From NCBI RefSeq assembly GCF_001907695.1, contig NZ_KV880638.1, positions 310,882 through 374,881 on the forward strand: a stretch of DNA of 64,000 bases. Direction: 5' to 3'. A program made the translations under genes and the position numbers. The stretch is from Thalassospira sp. TSL5-1 (lineage in GTDB: Bacteria > Pseudomonadota > Alphaproteobacteria > Rhodospirillales > Thalassospiraceae). Position 1 is the stretch's first letter, and the number at the start of each line of letters is the position of its first letter. Below the pieces are notes generated by a model. That model was given only the letters and a program-made list of their open reading frames with translations, was not told the origin of the DNA and searched no databases. Positions 35,275-44,140 of this stretch are shown piece after piece.

Positions 35275-36428
35275 TCAGATCCTGTGGCAGGATGGCACGC
35301 CAGATGTGGCATAAACGGTATATCCGGGGTCTGGTATGGGGGCTTATGGGCTGTTGTGCGGCTATAACCGGCATGTGGGCCATGGCTGATAAGGTTGCCA
35401 GTGCCCGGGACCGGGATTTCCCCATTCCGACCGATATTTCCGGCCGTCTGGTTATTCAAAGCACCACCGATTACATGGTAATTGCGCCCGTGATTGAAGC
35501 CTTCCAGGAACGCTGGCCGGGGATTTTGATTACGTATAACGAAGTAACCACCAACGAACTGAATGCCGCGGTTGAATATGCCTGCGCGCAGGACCGTTTT
35601 ATCGGGGATTTGATCATATCCTCGTCGATTGATCAGCAATTGAAGCTGGTTAATGATGGGTGTGCCCAGTCACCGGGACCAAATGTGGGGGAAAGCCTGC
35701 CTGATTGGGCCAAATGGCGCGATGAACTGTTTGGTCTGACCTATGAACCGGCAGTAACGGTTTATAATAAGGCCTTTTTTGCCAATCGCCCCGCGCCGCA
35801 AAGCCGGTTTGATTTGATCGACCTGTTGCGTGAAAGCGATACCTTTCGTGCCAAGGTTGGAAGTTACGATATCGAAACATCTGGTGTGGGCTATTTATTT
35901 GCCTTTCAGGATGCCATTCAGGCCAGTACCTGGGGCCGTCTGGTGGAAGGTCTTGGCCGGAATGAAGCACAGCTTTTTTGCTGTACCGGCGAGATATTGG
36001 ACCGGGTGGCCGATGGGCGGTTGCTGCTGGGCTATAATGTGTTGGGGTCCTATGCCCTGTCGCGTATTGGCCGGGATGACCGGGTGGGGATTGTCCTGCC
36101 CAGTGATTATACCCTGATCATGTCGCGGGCGGCCTTTATCTCGCGCAATGCCGAACGGCCTGGTCTGGCGCGCGCCTTTATCGATTTTATGCTGTCGCCG
36201 CCAGGGCGGGCGATTTTATCACGCGATGCCGGTTTATTATCCCCCATCGATGGCCCGGCCCGGCTTGCAAGGCTGGTTGGCAGCCCGCGAAATGCTGACC
36301 CGCAGGAGCTGCGACCAATTATGTTAACGCCGGCCCTGCTGGTGGGGCTGGATCAGGCAAAACGCAATATTTTCCTGCAACAATGGCGGGCCGCCCTGCC
36401 GCCCCGGCAATTGTCCAAACATCCCTGA
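35271..36428 (+). CDS. Periplasmic binding protein-like accessory sensor linked to TctDE
   Basis: The 385-residue protein has a positively charged N-terminus and a hydrophobic segment (about 20-42) that acts as signal or anchor. The body resembles the ABC-type Fe3+/family 1 solute-binding fold: GRLVIQSTTDYMVIAPVIEAFQERWP, LFGLTYEPAVTVYNKAFF, SRIGRDDRVGIVLPSDYTLIMSRAAFI and RAFIDFMLSPPGRAIL. No ABC permease or ATPase accompanies it. It starts inside the tctE stop (ATGA), so it is made together with the kinase and probably presents a ligand to it, as PgtC does in the PgtABC sensing system. That role is inference. Confidence 0.78.
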   Translation: MIRSCGRMARQMWHKRYIRGLVWGLMGCCAAITGMWAMADKVASARDRDFPIPTDISGRLVIQSTTDYMVIAPVIEAFQERWPGILITYNEVTTNELNAAVEYACAQDRFIGDLIISSSIDQQLKLVNDGCAQSPGPNVGESLPDWAKWRDELFGLTYEPAVTVYNKAFFANRPAPQSRFDLIDLLRESDTFRAKVGSYDIETSGVGYLFAFQDAIQASTWGRLVEGLGRNEAQLFCCTGEILDRVADGRLLLGYNVLGSYALSRIGRDDRVGIVLPSDYTLIMSRAAFISRNAERPGLARAFIDFMLSPPGRAILSRDAGLLSPIDGPARLARLVGSPRNADPQELRPIMLTPALLVGLDQAKRNIFLQQWRAALPPRQLSKHP

Positions 36429-36487
36429 TTGCGCCTGTTTCGGGGCATATCGTTTTGGCAGGTAAGCCCGTTTAAAGACAAATCTCT

Positions 36488-37459
36488 TTAATTGCGGAGC
36501 GACGGAATGCTGGAAAACACGGTTTTTAACAGTTGGGGCTGGCGGTTAACCCCGGTTTTCATGAAAATCGCCTTTAAATAGGTGCGCGCCGAATGCACCG
36601 AAATGCCAACCGCTTCGGATGCCTCGTCCAGGGCAACACCTTCGGCCAGTTTCTGGGTCAGGCGGGCTTCGGAACGGGTCAGGCCAAAGACATCCATCAG
36701 ATTGTCAACTGACGGCGGGCCCACGGTTTCAGGTTCGACCAAAACAAAAACAAAACCCGGTTTTTCGCCATTTGCTGTCGAAATGCGCTTTAGAAAGATT
36801 GATACGGCCATATCATCGGATTGTAGCGAAAATCCTTTTTGCTGCGGAAGCGAGCGACCGGGCGGCGGGTTTAGGAATTTGTCGAGGTCTTCGGGGGCAC
36901 GCTCCAGGACCAGACGGTTATCGGACTGGATATGCAAAAGCGGGCAGCGCCGTAACAGCTCGGCGGCCTGGGCATTCATATGGCGGACCGACAGGGTGTC
37001 GTCGGTTGCAATAAGCCCCAGATTGAAAATATCGAGAAATGCCGACGAAATCTGGTTTTGGGTGTTGCGGTTTTTTGTGACGGCGTCGGATATGCCCTCA
37101 AGCAGAGTCCGCAAGGGGGTGGGTTTGGGATAAAAACGGTACACGCCATGTTCGTTGACCGCTTCAAGGGCGGCTTCAAGGTCGGCATAGCCGGTGAGCA
37201 TGATGATAATGACGTCTGGCCGGGACTTGCGCAATTTCGCCGCCAACTCCAGCCCGGTCATGATGGGCATGTGAATGTCGAGAATAGCGGCATCAACCGC
37301 GGGATCCCCGGAAATAACGTCAAGTGCGTCTTGGGGGTTGTTAAAAAACAGAGCTTCCCAGTCCAGTGACATGCCACGCAAACTGCGGCGATGTGCTGCC
37401 AGAAGGTTGTCGTCATCATCGACAAAGGCAACTTTGATGCCCGAACTGGATAGTTTCAT
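36488..37459 (-). CDS. Response regulator with PAS-like middle and LuxR-type helix-turn-helix
   Basis: The 323-residue protein has a receiver at 1-125 (VAFVDDDDNLL, phospho-Asp in AAILDIHMPIMTG, Lys in RFYPKPTP), a PAS-like stretch at about 135-240 (AFLDIFNLGLIATDDTLSVRHMNAQA broken over the fold), and a C-terminal LuxR-type DNA-binding part (FGLTRSEARLTQKLAEG, ISVHSARTYLKAIFMKTG). ATG 37459 has GAGGAGGG upstream. It is divergent from the receiver-EAL gene. Likely a transcriptional output of the nearby kinase. Confidence 0.85.
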   Translation of the reverse strand: MKLSSSGIKVAFVDDDDNLLAAHRRSLRGMSLDWEALFFNNPQDALDVISGDPAVDAAILDIHMPIMTGLELAAKLRKSRPDVIIIMLTGYADLEAALEAVNEHGVYRFYPKPTPLRTLLEGISDAVTKNRNTQNQISSAFLDIFNLGLIATDDTLSVRHMNAQAAELLRRCPLLHIQSDNRLVLERAPEDLDKFLNPPPGRSLPQQKGFSLQSDDMAVSIFLKRISTANGEKPGFVFVLVEPETVGPPSVDNLMDVFGLTRSEARLTQKLAEGVALDEASEAVGISVHSARTYLKAIFMKTGVNRQPQLLKTVFSSIPSLRN

Positions 37460-37623
37460 TAAAATCCCTCCTCGTTTGGGGATATTGCCGTAAATCCGGA
37501 TATTCTATCGTCCTGAGACTGAAGCCTATCCGCTATGTCCATCGGTGCGCAACTTTATCGCACAGGGCCAAAGGCGGGCGGTCGCCTGATCGGTATGGTT
37601 CGCGCAACGGGGTAATCATCAAG

Positions 37624-38805
37624 ATGCAACACGCAGCCCTTAATTTTCGACCCACCATTTTGATGGTGGATGACGATGAAATGCTGCTGTCTTCCGTGCG
37701 TCGGACCCTGGGGAGCAGCTTTCATATCGTGACCAACAGTTCTGCTATTGCCGCCCTGGACTGGCTGGCGAAAAACTTTTCGACTGTGGATGCCGTTCTC
37801 GCCGATTTTATGATGCCGGAAATGGACGGAATTGAATTTCTGCACCGGGCGTCCGAGGTTGCCCCGGCAGTGCCGCGCATTTTGCTTTCGGGCAATGTTT
37901 CTTTCCTGTCGCTGCGTGATGCCATCAATCGGGGTATGGTCAGCCGTGTGCTGGCAAAGCCGGTTTCTCCCGCTATTTTGCGGGAAGCATTGAATGACTG
38001 CATATCCAGTCCTTTGCCTGGCGCGGCACGACACAAGGTGTCGGCGCTTGAGGTTGGCGACGCCATTGAAAAAAATCATCACAGTATTGTAGTTCAACCA
38101 AGGGTTTCGGCAAAGGATTTCAGTATCGTCGGGGGTGAAGTGCTTAGTCGCTTTTCATGTTTGCAGCAGCGCTTTACCCTTGAGGATATTATCGGGGCGA
38201 GCGAAGATCACCCGGTGATGAACCAGATGACGTCAAACGTGCTCTACTTGCTTGAAGATGCTGCAGATACCCTACAGGCGAAATTAGGGAGTTTTGCGCG
38301 TATCTCGGTGAATTGTTCGCCTTATTCACTGGCCAATATGGATTTTGTCCAGTTTCTGATGCAGCGGGTTATTGATTTTCGACGCAGGCATATCGAGCTT
38401 GAATTTGAAATTACCGAGCATAATCCCAAGGTTCTTTCTGCGGCCTTTATTCGCAATGCCAGCTTTTTGAAGGAGCAGGGGGTTCAGTTGCTGATTGATG
38501 ATTTTGGCACGGGAAACAATTCGATCCAGTTGCTGCGCCATAATTTTTATACCGGCATCAAGCTCGATCGCGGCCTTGTATCGCGTATGATGACGGAAAC
38601 GCTGGATAATTCGTTTGTTGAGTGGACTGTCCAGATCGCCCACAAGCTGGGTTTGTGCGTGATTGCCGAGGGGGTCGAGGATCTGACCGTTGCCAAACGT
38701 TTGCAGAAATACGGTGTTGATGAAATGCAGGGATATTATTTCTCGCGACCGGAAATACCCGAAAATCTGTTGATGAATAGCGTTGCCGGTATCGCAACGT
38801 CTTGA
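37624..38805 (+). CDS. Receiver-EAL protein, probable c-di-GMP phosphodiesterase
   Basis: The 393-residue protein has a receiver (residues 10-130: ILMVDDDEMLL, phospho-Asp in AVLADFMMPEMDG, Lys in VLAKPVSP) and a C-terminal EAL domain from about residue 155. The signature reads EVL (GGEVLSRF). Other catalytic elements are kept: ISVNCSP, FEITEHN, IDDFGTGNNSI, IKLDRGLV, CVIAEGVED and MQGYYFSRP. So c-di-GMP hydrolysis looks possible, gated by phosphorylation. ATG 37624 has only a weak ribosome-binding site. It is followed by the periplasmic protein and kinase genes on the same strand. Confidence 0.86.
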   Translation: MQHAALNFRPTILMVDDDEMLLSSVRRTLGSSFHIVTNSSAIAALDWLAKNFSTVDAVLADFMMPEMDGIEFLHRASEVAPAVPRILLSGNVSFLSLRDAINRGMVSRVLAKPVSPAILREALNDCISSPLPGAARHKVSALEVGDAIEKNHHSIVVQPRVSAKDFSIVGGEVLSRFSCLQQRFTLEDIIGASEDHPVMNQMTSNVLYLLEDAADTLQAKLGSFARISVNCSPYSLANMDFVQFLMQRVIDFRRRHIELEFEITEHNPKVLSAAFIRNASFLKEQGVQLLIDDFGTGNNSIQLLRHNFYTGIKLDRGLVSRMMTETLDNSFVEWTVQIAHKLGLCVIAEGVEDLTVAKRLQKYGVDEMQGYYFSRPEIPENLLMNSVAGIATS

Positions 38806-38877
38806 TCTTGTACACTATAACCCCCAAGTCTGAACCAGGTTTGGGGATCGGATTTATTTCCGGGAGGGGGAAAATAC

Positions 38878-39360
38878 ATGAAAGCTTTTGTAACTGGATT
38901 TGCACTTCTCATGGCTTTTGCCATGTGGGTGTTGCCCGCAAACCCGGCACAGGCCCGTAACGAACTGGCGGTCGTTGCACTGGACGGAACAAAAACGGTA
39001 TTTTCTTATGATGACCTCGTGAAAATGCCGTCCACAACGATTAAAACATCAACGCCCTGGACAGAAGGAAAACACGATTTTACCGGTGTTTCTTTTGCTG
39101 ACCTTTTGAAAAACAACGGCATCGAAGGCGGCAATATTCGGGTTTTCGCCCTGAATGATTATAGTGTTACGGTCCCGGCCGAACGCCTGACGGCAACAGG
39201 GGCTATTCTTGCGTATCAGTTGGATGGCAAGGCCATGTCGGTGCGCGATAAGGGTCCTTATTGGGTTATTTTCCCGTTTGACAGTGACCCTGATTTACAG
39301 ACAGATCAATATTGGTCTTATGCTGTCTGGCAGGTGAAAAGCATTAATGCTCAACCGTAA
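38878..39360 (+). CDS. Cysteine-free periplasmic protein of the sulfite-oxidase (molybdopterin-binding) fold
   Basis: The 160-residue protein has a signal peptide ending near PAQA (residue 25). The rest matches the single-domain molybdopterin-oxidoreductase-like family: FTGVSFADLLKNNGI, VFALNDYSVTVP, ILAYQLDGKAMSVRDKGPYW, FPFDSDPDL and the closing SYAVWQVKSI. It contains no cysteine at all, so the Mo-ligating Cys of true sulfite oxidases is absent and enzymatic use of molybdenum is unlikely. The gene overlaps the histidine kinase by 14 bases, so a sensory partner role in the periplasm is the inference. ATG 38878 has GGGAGGGGG upstream. Confidence 0.8.
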   Translation: MKAFVTGFALLMAFAMWVLPANPAQARNELAVVALDGTKTVFSYDDLVKMPSTTIKTSTPWTEGKHDFTGVSFADLLKNNGIEGGNIRVFALNDYSVTVPAERLTATGAILAYQLDGKAMSVRDKGPYWVIFPFDSDPDLQTDQYWSYAVWQVKSINAQP

Positions 39361-40822
39361 AAAAAACCGCAAAATTACACTGGTTTCAAACGGGGTCACG
39401 ATATTAATTCTGACCCTGTTTGTGGCCGTTTATTATTTTTATTCGATGACGATTGTGCGCAAACTCGAAGATGAACGGTTTGCCTATCGTGAAAATTTTG
39501 CCTGGGCCATGTTCCAGATACAAAAACAGTATCTGGTGCTTGATCGCGATATTCTTCGGTTTTCGGAAGACCAACGTGACGGCAGCCTGTCCTATGACGA
39601 CATCCTTTTTGATTATGATCTTTTTGTCAGCCGCGTTGCGATTGTCCGTGACGGCAGCGGTTTTAGAACCCTTCAGGAAATCCCCGAAGCAATTAAATTA
39701 TTAAAAGACCTGACTGCGTTTATTGCCGAGATTGATCAGAAAATCCGTTCCGATATGCCGCCGGCCCAGGTGGTGGCGGATATGGACAGGACACTCGAGA
39801 GTATGGCCGAGCAAATTCAGGATGTGGCGGTTCTGACAACCAATTATGTGTCGGTTTATAATTCATCCAATATCGCTGCTGTCAAAAGCGATATCGAGGA
39901 ACTGTCATATCTGTTCATATTCGGGCTTTTGGTGATGATCGGGCTGTTGGCGATTTTGCTGCGAAGCCGTCAGCGCGCCCTTCAGGCCGATATTGATGCC
40001 CAGGTTGCCCGCCAGCAGCAAAATGTTGTCGAAGAAGCTGCCGAATATGCCAAAATGCACGCGCTTGGGACGCTTGCTGGCGGGGTCGCGCACGAGATCA
40101 ATACCCCGGCCCAATATATTCACAATAATCTTGAATTTCTGTCCGACAGTTTTAACGAACTGACCGGGGCGATCCGTTATACCGATGATGGTGCCGCACG
40201 GATTGAAATTGACCGCGACCGGGTTGAATTTATGGCCGAGGAAGTGCCCCTGGCCTTACGCGAAAGCCTGGAAGGGCTGGAGCGTATTGCCGGGATTGTG
40301 CGTGGCATTCGCAAGTTTGCCCATCCGACCAACGAGTCGATTGAAACGGTGTCCGTGCCAGATGAAATTGAAACGGCCATTACCCTGACGCGCAACCAGA
40401 TCAAACATACCGCCCAGCTTGACTATAGCTACCATGCCCAAGTAACCGAAGTTGTTGGCAGGCGTAACCATCTGTCCCAGGCATTGATCAATCTGATCGT
40501 CAATGCTGGACAGGCGATTAAAGGCAATGGCATTCGTAATGGGCAAATTTCCATAATGGTCACGCAGCTAGACGCGCTGATTGAAATTCGCGTGCGTGAT
40601 AATGGCGGCGGCGTTCCCGAAGAACTGCGCAATCGTATTTTCGATTATTTCTTTACCACCAAGGAACATGGTGTTGGTACGGGGCAGGGGTTGCCAATTT
40701 GCCGTAAATTGATCCAGGATGATTTTGGCGGCGACCTTGTCCTGAGTGACGGTTTGGTTGGTGAGGCGGAGTTTGTGATCAAGTTACCGATATCGACCGA
40801 GCGATTGGAGCATCTGAGCTGA
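39347..40822 (+). CDS. Membrane sensor histidine kinase
   Basis: The 491-residue kinase has a first membrane helix at about 11-32, a helical periplasmic region (about 33-180), a second helix (about 185-206), a coiled segment, the H-box HALGTLAGGVAHEINTPAQY, N-box SQALINLIVNAGQAI and G-boxes RVRDNGGGVPEEL and GVGTGQGLPICRKL. No receiver is attached. It overlaps the cysteine-free periplasmic gene. Three receiver proteins nearby could be its targets. It is convergent with the receiver-HDOD gene. Confidence 0.92.
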   Translation: MLNRKKNRKITLVSNGVTILILTLFVAVYYFYSMTIVRKLEDERFAYRENFAWAMFQIQKQYLVLDRDILRFSEDQRDGSLSYDDILFDYDLFVSRVAIVRDGSGFRTLQEIPEAIKLLKDLTAFIAEIDQKIRSDMPPAQVVADMDRTLESMAEQIQDVAVLTTNYVSVYNSSNIAAVKSDIEELSYLFIFGLLVMIGLLAILLRSRQRALQADIDAQVARQQQNVVEEAAEYAKMHALGTLAGGVAHEINTPAQYIHNNLEFLSDSFNELTGAIRYTDDGAARIEIDRDRVEFMAEEVPLALRESLEGLERIAGIVRGIRKFAHPTNESIETVSVPDEIETAITLTRNQIKHTAQLDYSYHAQVTEVVGRRNHLSQALINLIVNAGQAIKGNGIRNGQISIMVTQLDALIEIRVRDNGGGVPEELRNRIFDYFFTTKEHGVGTGQGLPICRKLIQDDFGGDLVLSDGLVGEAEFVIKLPISTERLEHLS

Positions 40823-40940
40823 TATTTGCCGTCAGACGGGGCCGGAACGATGTGCTGGTTCTGGTGTCGGAACCCGTTCCTGTCCCCATCCCTGTTTCCG
40901 TCCAAGTCCCGGTTTTTCAGCTGTGAGTATTGCCAAAAAC

Positions 40941-40991
40941 AAAACCCGGTTTCCATTTTCTGTCAGGGATCACAGGTGGAAACCGGGTTTT
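40941..40991. terminator. Bidirectional terminator between kinase and receiver-HDOD genes
   Basis: AAAACCCGGTTTCCA (40941-40955) pairs perfectly with TGGAAACCGGGTTTT (40977-40991), 15 base pairs. The A-rich start and T-rich end make it useful for both convergent genes. Confidence 0.88.
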
Positions 40992-41055
40992 AGAGCCTTC
41001 TGCCTTTAATGCGCGCGATGGTGCAATCGCATGGCGAGCTTGTTAAGAAGGTTTT

Positions 41056-42276
41056 TTAGCGCATTTCATGCAGGCGGATGGTATCGCGTGCGATGCTGGA
41101 CCATGCAGCCCATTTCTCGCCCAGGCCAACAGCGGCCAGGTAACGTTCCGAGAGCGGGTATTTTTCTTTCACCAAACGTCCTGAACGGCCATATTCGCGG
41201 GCAAAATGCTGGGCTGCGTAGACGACTGCCAGTGTTGAGGATCGACCAGAGGGGGCCGATTCCGGCCGGTGATGGAAAGCAATATCCTCAATAATTTCGT
41301 GTTTGAAGCTCCAGAGTGCGGCCATGCAGGCCGACAGCCCGGCATGACTGATTCCCATCACATCAATTTCGGCTGAAATGATGTCGCACTGGTTCTTGTC
41401 GGCGATATGGCGGGCCGACATGCTTTGATTGGGCAACACCATTTCAATCAGTTTGCTACCGACATGCGCCAAAAGGGCTGCTGCCCGACTGGCATCAATA
41501 TTTTCAAATCCATTTTTGTCATGGCGGCCCAAATGGGCGGCAATTTCGGCCATGATTAGCGTGCGGACCAGGTCGGGGTCATTTTCGGCCGTTTCAAGGT
41601 CGCCATTGCCATAGATTTCAAACAGCAATGTCAGGGCTTTGACACTTTCAACCCCCAGCACCTCGAACAGGTGATGCAGGGTCGGTGTGCTGTGTTCAGC
41701 AATCAGGCCTTCGCGCTGGGCATAATGCTGAATAAAGGTCACGCAGTCGCGGTGGTCCATTGCATAGTGCGACAGGCTTTGTTCCGAAACCGGGCCATCG
41801 TGATACAGTGTTACCTGCATGTTGCGAAATGAGGTCGGCCACAGATAATGCGCCGGCAAACAGGACATGACCCCCAGAAGATACGGGTCCCGCAGATAGG
41901 ACCGTAAAATCAGGGCGCGTTCGATTGCATTGATGATGGATTGGTCATCACAGGGTTTCATCAAAAAATGATGCGTGGCCGACGTACCGAGCAGATTTGC
42001 ATGTTCATCAGCATATCCCGAAAGCAGAATCCGCCCGATTTCCGGGTAAAGCTGCGAGACTTTGCGAAACAGTTCTGCGCCATCCATGATGGGCATGCGC
42101 ATGTCAGATACAATGACATCCGCACTGTGATGTGAATTGAGCAGATTAAGCACTTCCTGCCCATTGTCGCAAAACTGCAAACGCCAGTTTGGTCGTTTGG
42201 CCCGAACACGACGTCGCAGGCCGCTAAGAACATTTGGATCGTCATCGACGAATATGATCGACGGTGCGTCAGCCAT
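41056..42276 (-). CDS. Receiver-HDOD signalling protein
   Basis: The protein has about 406 residues. The receiver at 1-125 has IIFVDDDPNVL, phospho-Asp in VIVSDMRMPIMDG and Lys in HFLMKPCD. The rest is an HDOD-type domain: LPAHYLWPTSFRNMQ, HHLFEVLGVESVKALTLLFE, AALLAHVGSKLIE, SHAGLSACMAALWSFKHEIIEDIAFHHRPE. HDOD proteins act in signalling, often with c-di-GMP, without known enzymatic activity. The frame is open to 42570, but ATG 42276 has AAGGGA upstream and starts right before the receiver, so it is the likely start. Confidence 0.87.
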   Translation of the reverse strand: MADAPSIIFVDDDPNVLSGLRRRVRAKRPNWRLQFCDNGQEVLNLLNSHHSADVIVSDMRMPIMDGAELFRKVSQLYPEIGRILLSGYADEHANLLGTSATHHFLMKPCDDQSIINAIERALILRSYLRDPYLLGVMSCLPAHYLWPTSFRNMQVTLYHDGPVSEQSLSHYAMDHRDCVTFIQHYAQREGLIAEHSTPTLHHLFEVLGVESVKALTLLFEIYGNGDLETAENDPDLVRTLIMAEIAAHLGRHDKNGFENIDASRAAALLAHVGSKLIEMVLPNQSMSARHIADKNQCDIISAEIDVMGISHAGLSACMAALWSFKHEIIEDIAFHHRPESAPSGRSSTLAVVYAAQHFAREYGRSGRLVKEKYPLSERYLAAVGLGEKWAAWSSIARDTIRLHEMR

Positions 42277-42733
42277 GAGTGTATCCCTTATACAGCGCAT
42301 GTCTGATGATGCGCCACGATATGACAAAACAGTTGAAGTTCCGCAGTGGCCCTCGTTTAACGGGGAGCCGCTTGCAGGGGGCACCTGTTTAAGTGCGAAG
42401 CCAATGCGCAAACAGGGTATGACGCGCTGTTTTATGCGTTTCGATGTTCCAGACAATAAAGGCCTGCAACAGGTCATCCTGGCGTGTTTGCGCCGCCGGA
42501 TTTTCGGCTGGCGACAGTGCCCTGTCAGCACCGCTGACAATGATTCTGGAGACAGCGGTCCGCTCCGCACGACAGGATGTGCGGGGGATCGGTGCCAGTG
42601 CAGTCATGTGGTCAGGTGTACGGTTCATGGCTTTGACTTCTCTGTCAGGTGCATTCTGAGCGCAACCTTAGGCAGTTTTGGATTTTCCCTACATCCCTAT
42701 TTGAGGAGTATTATAAGATGCTGAAAAGCAAAG
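42277..42733. other. Upstream region of the receiver-HDOD gene, no confident gene
   Basis: About 450 bases. A 79-codon minus-strand frame (42389-42628) and the open upstream extension of the receiver gene exist, but neither shows a recognisable domain or good ribosome-binding site. I see nothing else. Confidence 0.4.
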
Positions 42734-42770
42734 AAAAGGCGGGGATTTCCGTGAGGAGTCCCCGCCTTTT
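42734..42770 (-). terminator. Terminator after the DoxX gene
   Basis: AAAAGGCGGGGA (42734-42745) and TCCCCGCCTTTT (42759-42770) form a perfect 12-base-pair stem. On the minus strand a T-rich tail follows. Confidence 0.9.
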
Positions 42771-42796
42771 GCCGTTTCGGTCATAAAACCGGATGA

Positions 42797-43270
42797 TTAA
42801 AATTCGTAGCCGAGTTTGTGATCGAGCGAGAATCGCCCGCCACCCCGAATAAGAACCGCCAGGGCCAGCATGCCCCACATGATCGGCATTTCAACGCCGG
42901 CATCGATCCAGGCATAGCCGTTTGGCAGGTGAATGAAAAAGGCGACCGACATGAAAATAACCACGGCAGCCGCGACCGGGCGGGTCAGCAGGCCAAGAAC
43001 CAGCAGCGCACCGCCAAAAAATTCCAGTGTGCCCACCAGAAGGGCAAAGAAATAGCCAGGATGGAAACCGATACTGTCGAAATAGCCGCCCGTTCCTTCA
43101 AGGCCATAACCGCCAAACAGGCCAAACAGTTTGCCCGCACCATGCGGCATTAACAAAATACCTGTGGTGACGCGCAAGATCAGCCATGACAGGGGTTCCA
43201 GTGCCGCCCAAAGAGAACCAAGGGCGGGAATGATCGGACGGGGGCCAGACTGGCCAGCAGGATTGTTCAT
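42797..43270 (-). CDS. DoxX-family membrane protein
   Basis: The 157-residue protein has four hydrophobic helices. Family blocks are LSWLILRVTTGILLMPHGAGKLF, FALLVGTLEFFGGALLVLGLLTRPVA and a C-terminal RGGGRFSLDHKLGYEF. DoxX proteins are inner-membrane redox-linked proteins of mixed roles. It follows the pirin gene on the same strand (69-base gap), a pairing often seen in proteobacteria. A strong terminator ends the pair. Confidence 0.87.
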   Translation of the reverse strand: MNNPAGQSGPRPIIPALGSLWAALEPLSWLILRVTTGILLMPHGAGKLFGLFGGYGLEGTGGYFDSIGFHPGYFFALLVGTLEFFGGALLVLGLLTRPVAAAVVIFMSVAFFIHLPNGYAWIDAGVEMPIMWGMLALAVLIRGGGRFSLDHKLGYEF

Positions 43271-43338
43271 TTTAAAAACTCCGAATGGATTTTGGGCATC
43301 GTTACGCGATGCAAACAGGTACGGGCTGGTCGCAACGA

Positions 43339-44034
43339 TCAGGCGGCCATGTCAAACAGCAGGGCCTCGGTATCGGTTCGGGCCTGTAATTTCAGGATGT
43401 CTTCCTGGGTGATGGCGGCACCATCCCCGGCATTTAGCGTGGTTTCGCCAAGGTCAATCGTGCCGCTGACCATTTGCAGCCAGGCGATTCGTCCCTTTTG
43501 CAGGGTGTGCTCGACCACGCTGCCTTTGCCAAGATGGGCGGCATAAAGATCCACATCCTGATGGATGGTGATGGACCCATCGCGGCCTGAACGACTGCCG
43601 ATCAGCTGCAGGTCGTTTGCTGTGGCGGCGATGTCCTTTTCCTCGTAACCGGGCGCTATGCCCTGTTGCTCGGGCAGAATCCAGATTTGCAGGAAATGCA
43701 CCGGTTCGGTTTTCGAGGCATTGTATTCACTGTGACGAATGCCGGTTCCCGCACTCATGCGTTGCAGGCGGCCGGGGCGAATGACCGACCCGTTGCCAAT
43801 GCTGTCCTTGTGTTCCAGGGCCCCGTCAATGACATAGGAAATGATTTCCATGTCGCGGTGGGGGTGGGGGTCAAAACCGGCACCGGCAATAACCCGGTCT
43901 TCGTTGATAACCCTTAACGGGCCCCAGCCCATATGGTTGCGGTCATAATAATGGCCGAACGAAAAGCTGTGGTTGGAATCGAGCCAGCCAAAATTGGCCC
44001 GGCCTCTTTCGTGTGATTTGCGTATCGTAATCAT
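43339..44034 (-). CDS. Pirin-family protein (YhhW/quercetinase-like)
   Basis: The 231-residue cupin-type protein has the pirin N-terminal motif FGHYYDRNHMGWGPLRVIN and the metal-binding GFDPHPHRDMEIISYVIDG, HKDSIGN and MSAGTGIRHSEYN with the expected His/Glu ligands. YhhW-like pirins can cleave quercetin in vitro, but physiological roles vary. ATG 44034 has AGGAG upstream. Probably co-transcribed with the DoxX gene. Confidence 0.92.
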   Translation of the reverse strand: MITIRKSHERGRANFGWLDSNHSFSFGHYYDRNHMGWGPLRVINEDRVIAGAGFDPHPHRDMEIISYVIDGALEHKDSIGNGSVIRPGRLQRMSAGTGIRHSEYNASKTEPVHFLQIWILPEQQGIAPGYEEKDIAATANDLQLIGSRSGRDGSITIHQDVDLYAAHLGKGSVVEHTLQKGRIAWLQMVSGTIDLGETTLNAGDGAAITQEDILKLQARTDTEALLFDMAA

Positions 44035-44140
44035 TGTCGGCTCCTGTATCAGGGGGACATGTGTTGAAGCCAGATTACGTTGTTTTTAATTATCCACAAT
44101 CAACCAAAGGATAGACAAACTGTTTCTGAAATGGGCTTAA

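Noticed and set aside
40868-40915. Pyrimidine-rich repeats of GTCC/CCGT type after the kinase gene
   Set aside because: There is no regular period or unit, and it is probably low-complexity spacer before the terminator.
42389-42628. 79-codon minus-strand frame upstream of the receiver-HDOD gene
   Set aside because: There is no domain and no good ribosome-binding site, and it overlaps another open frame. Evidence is too weak to call.
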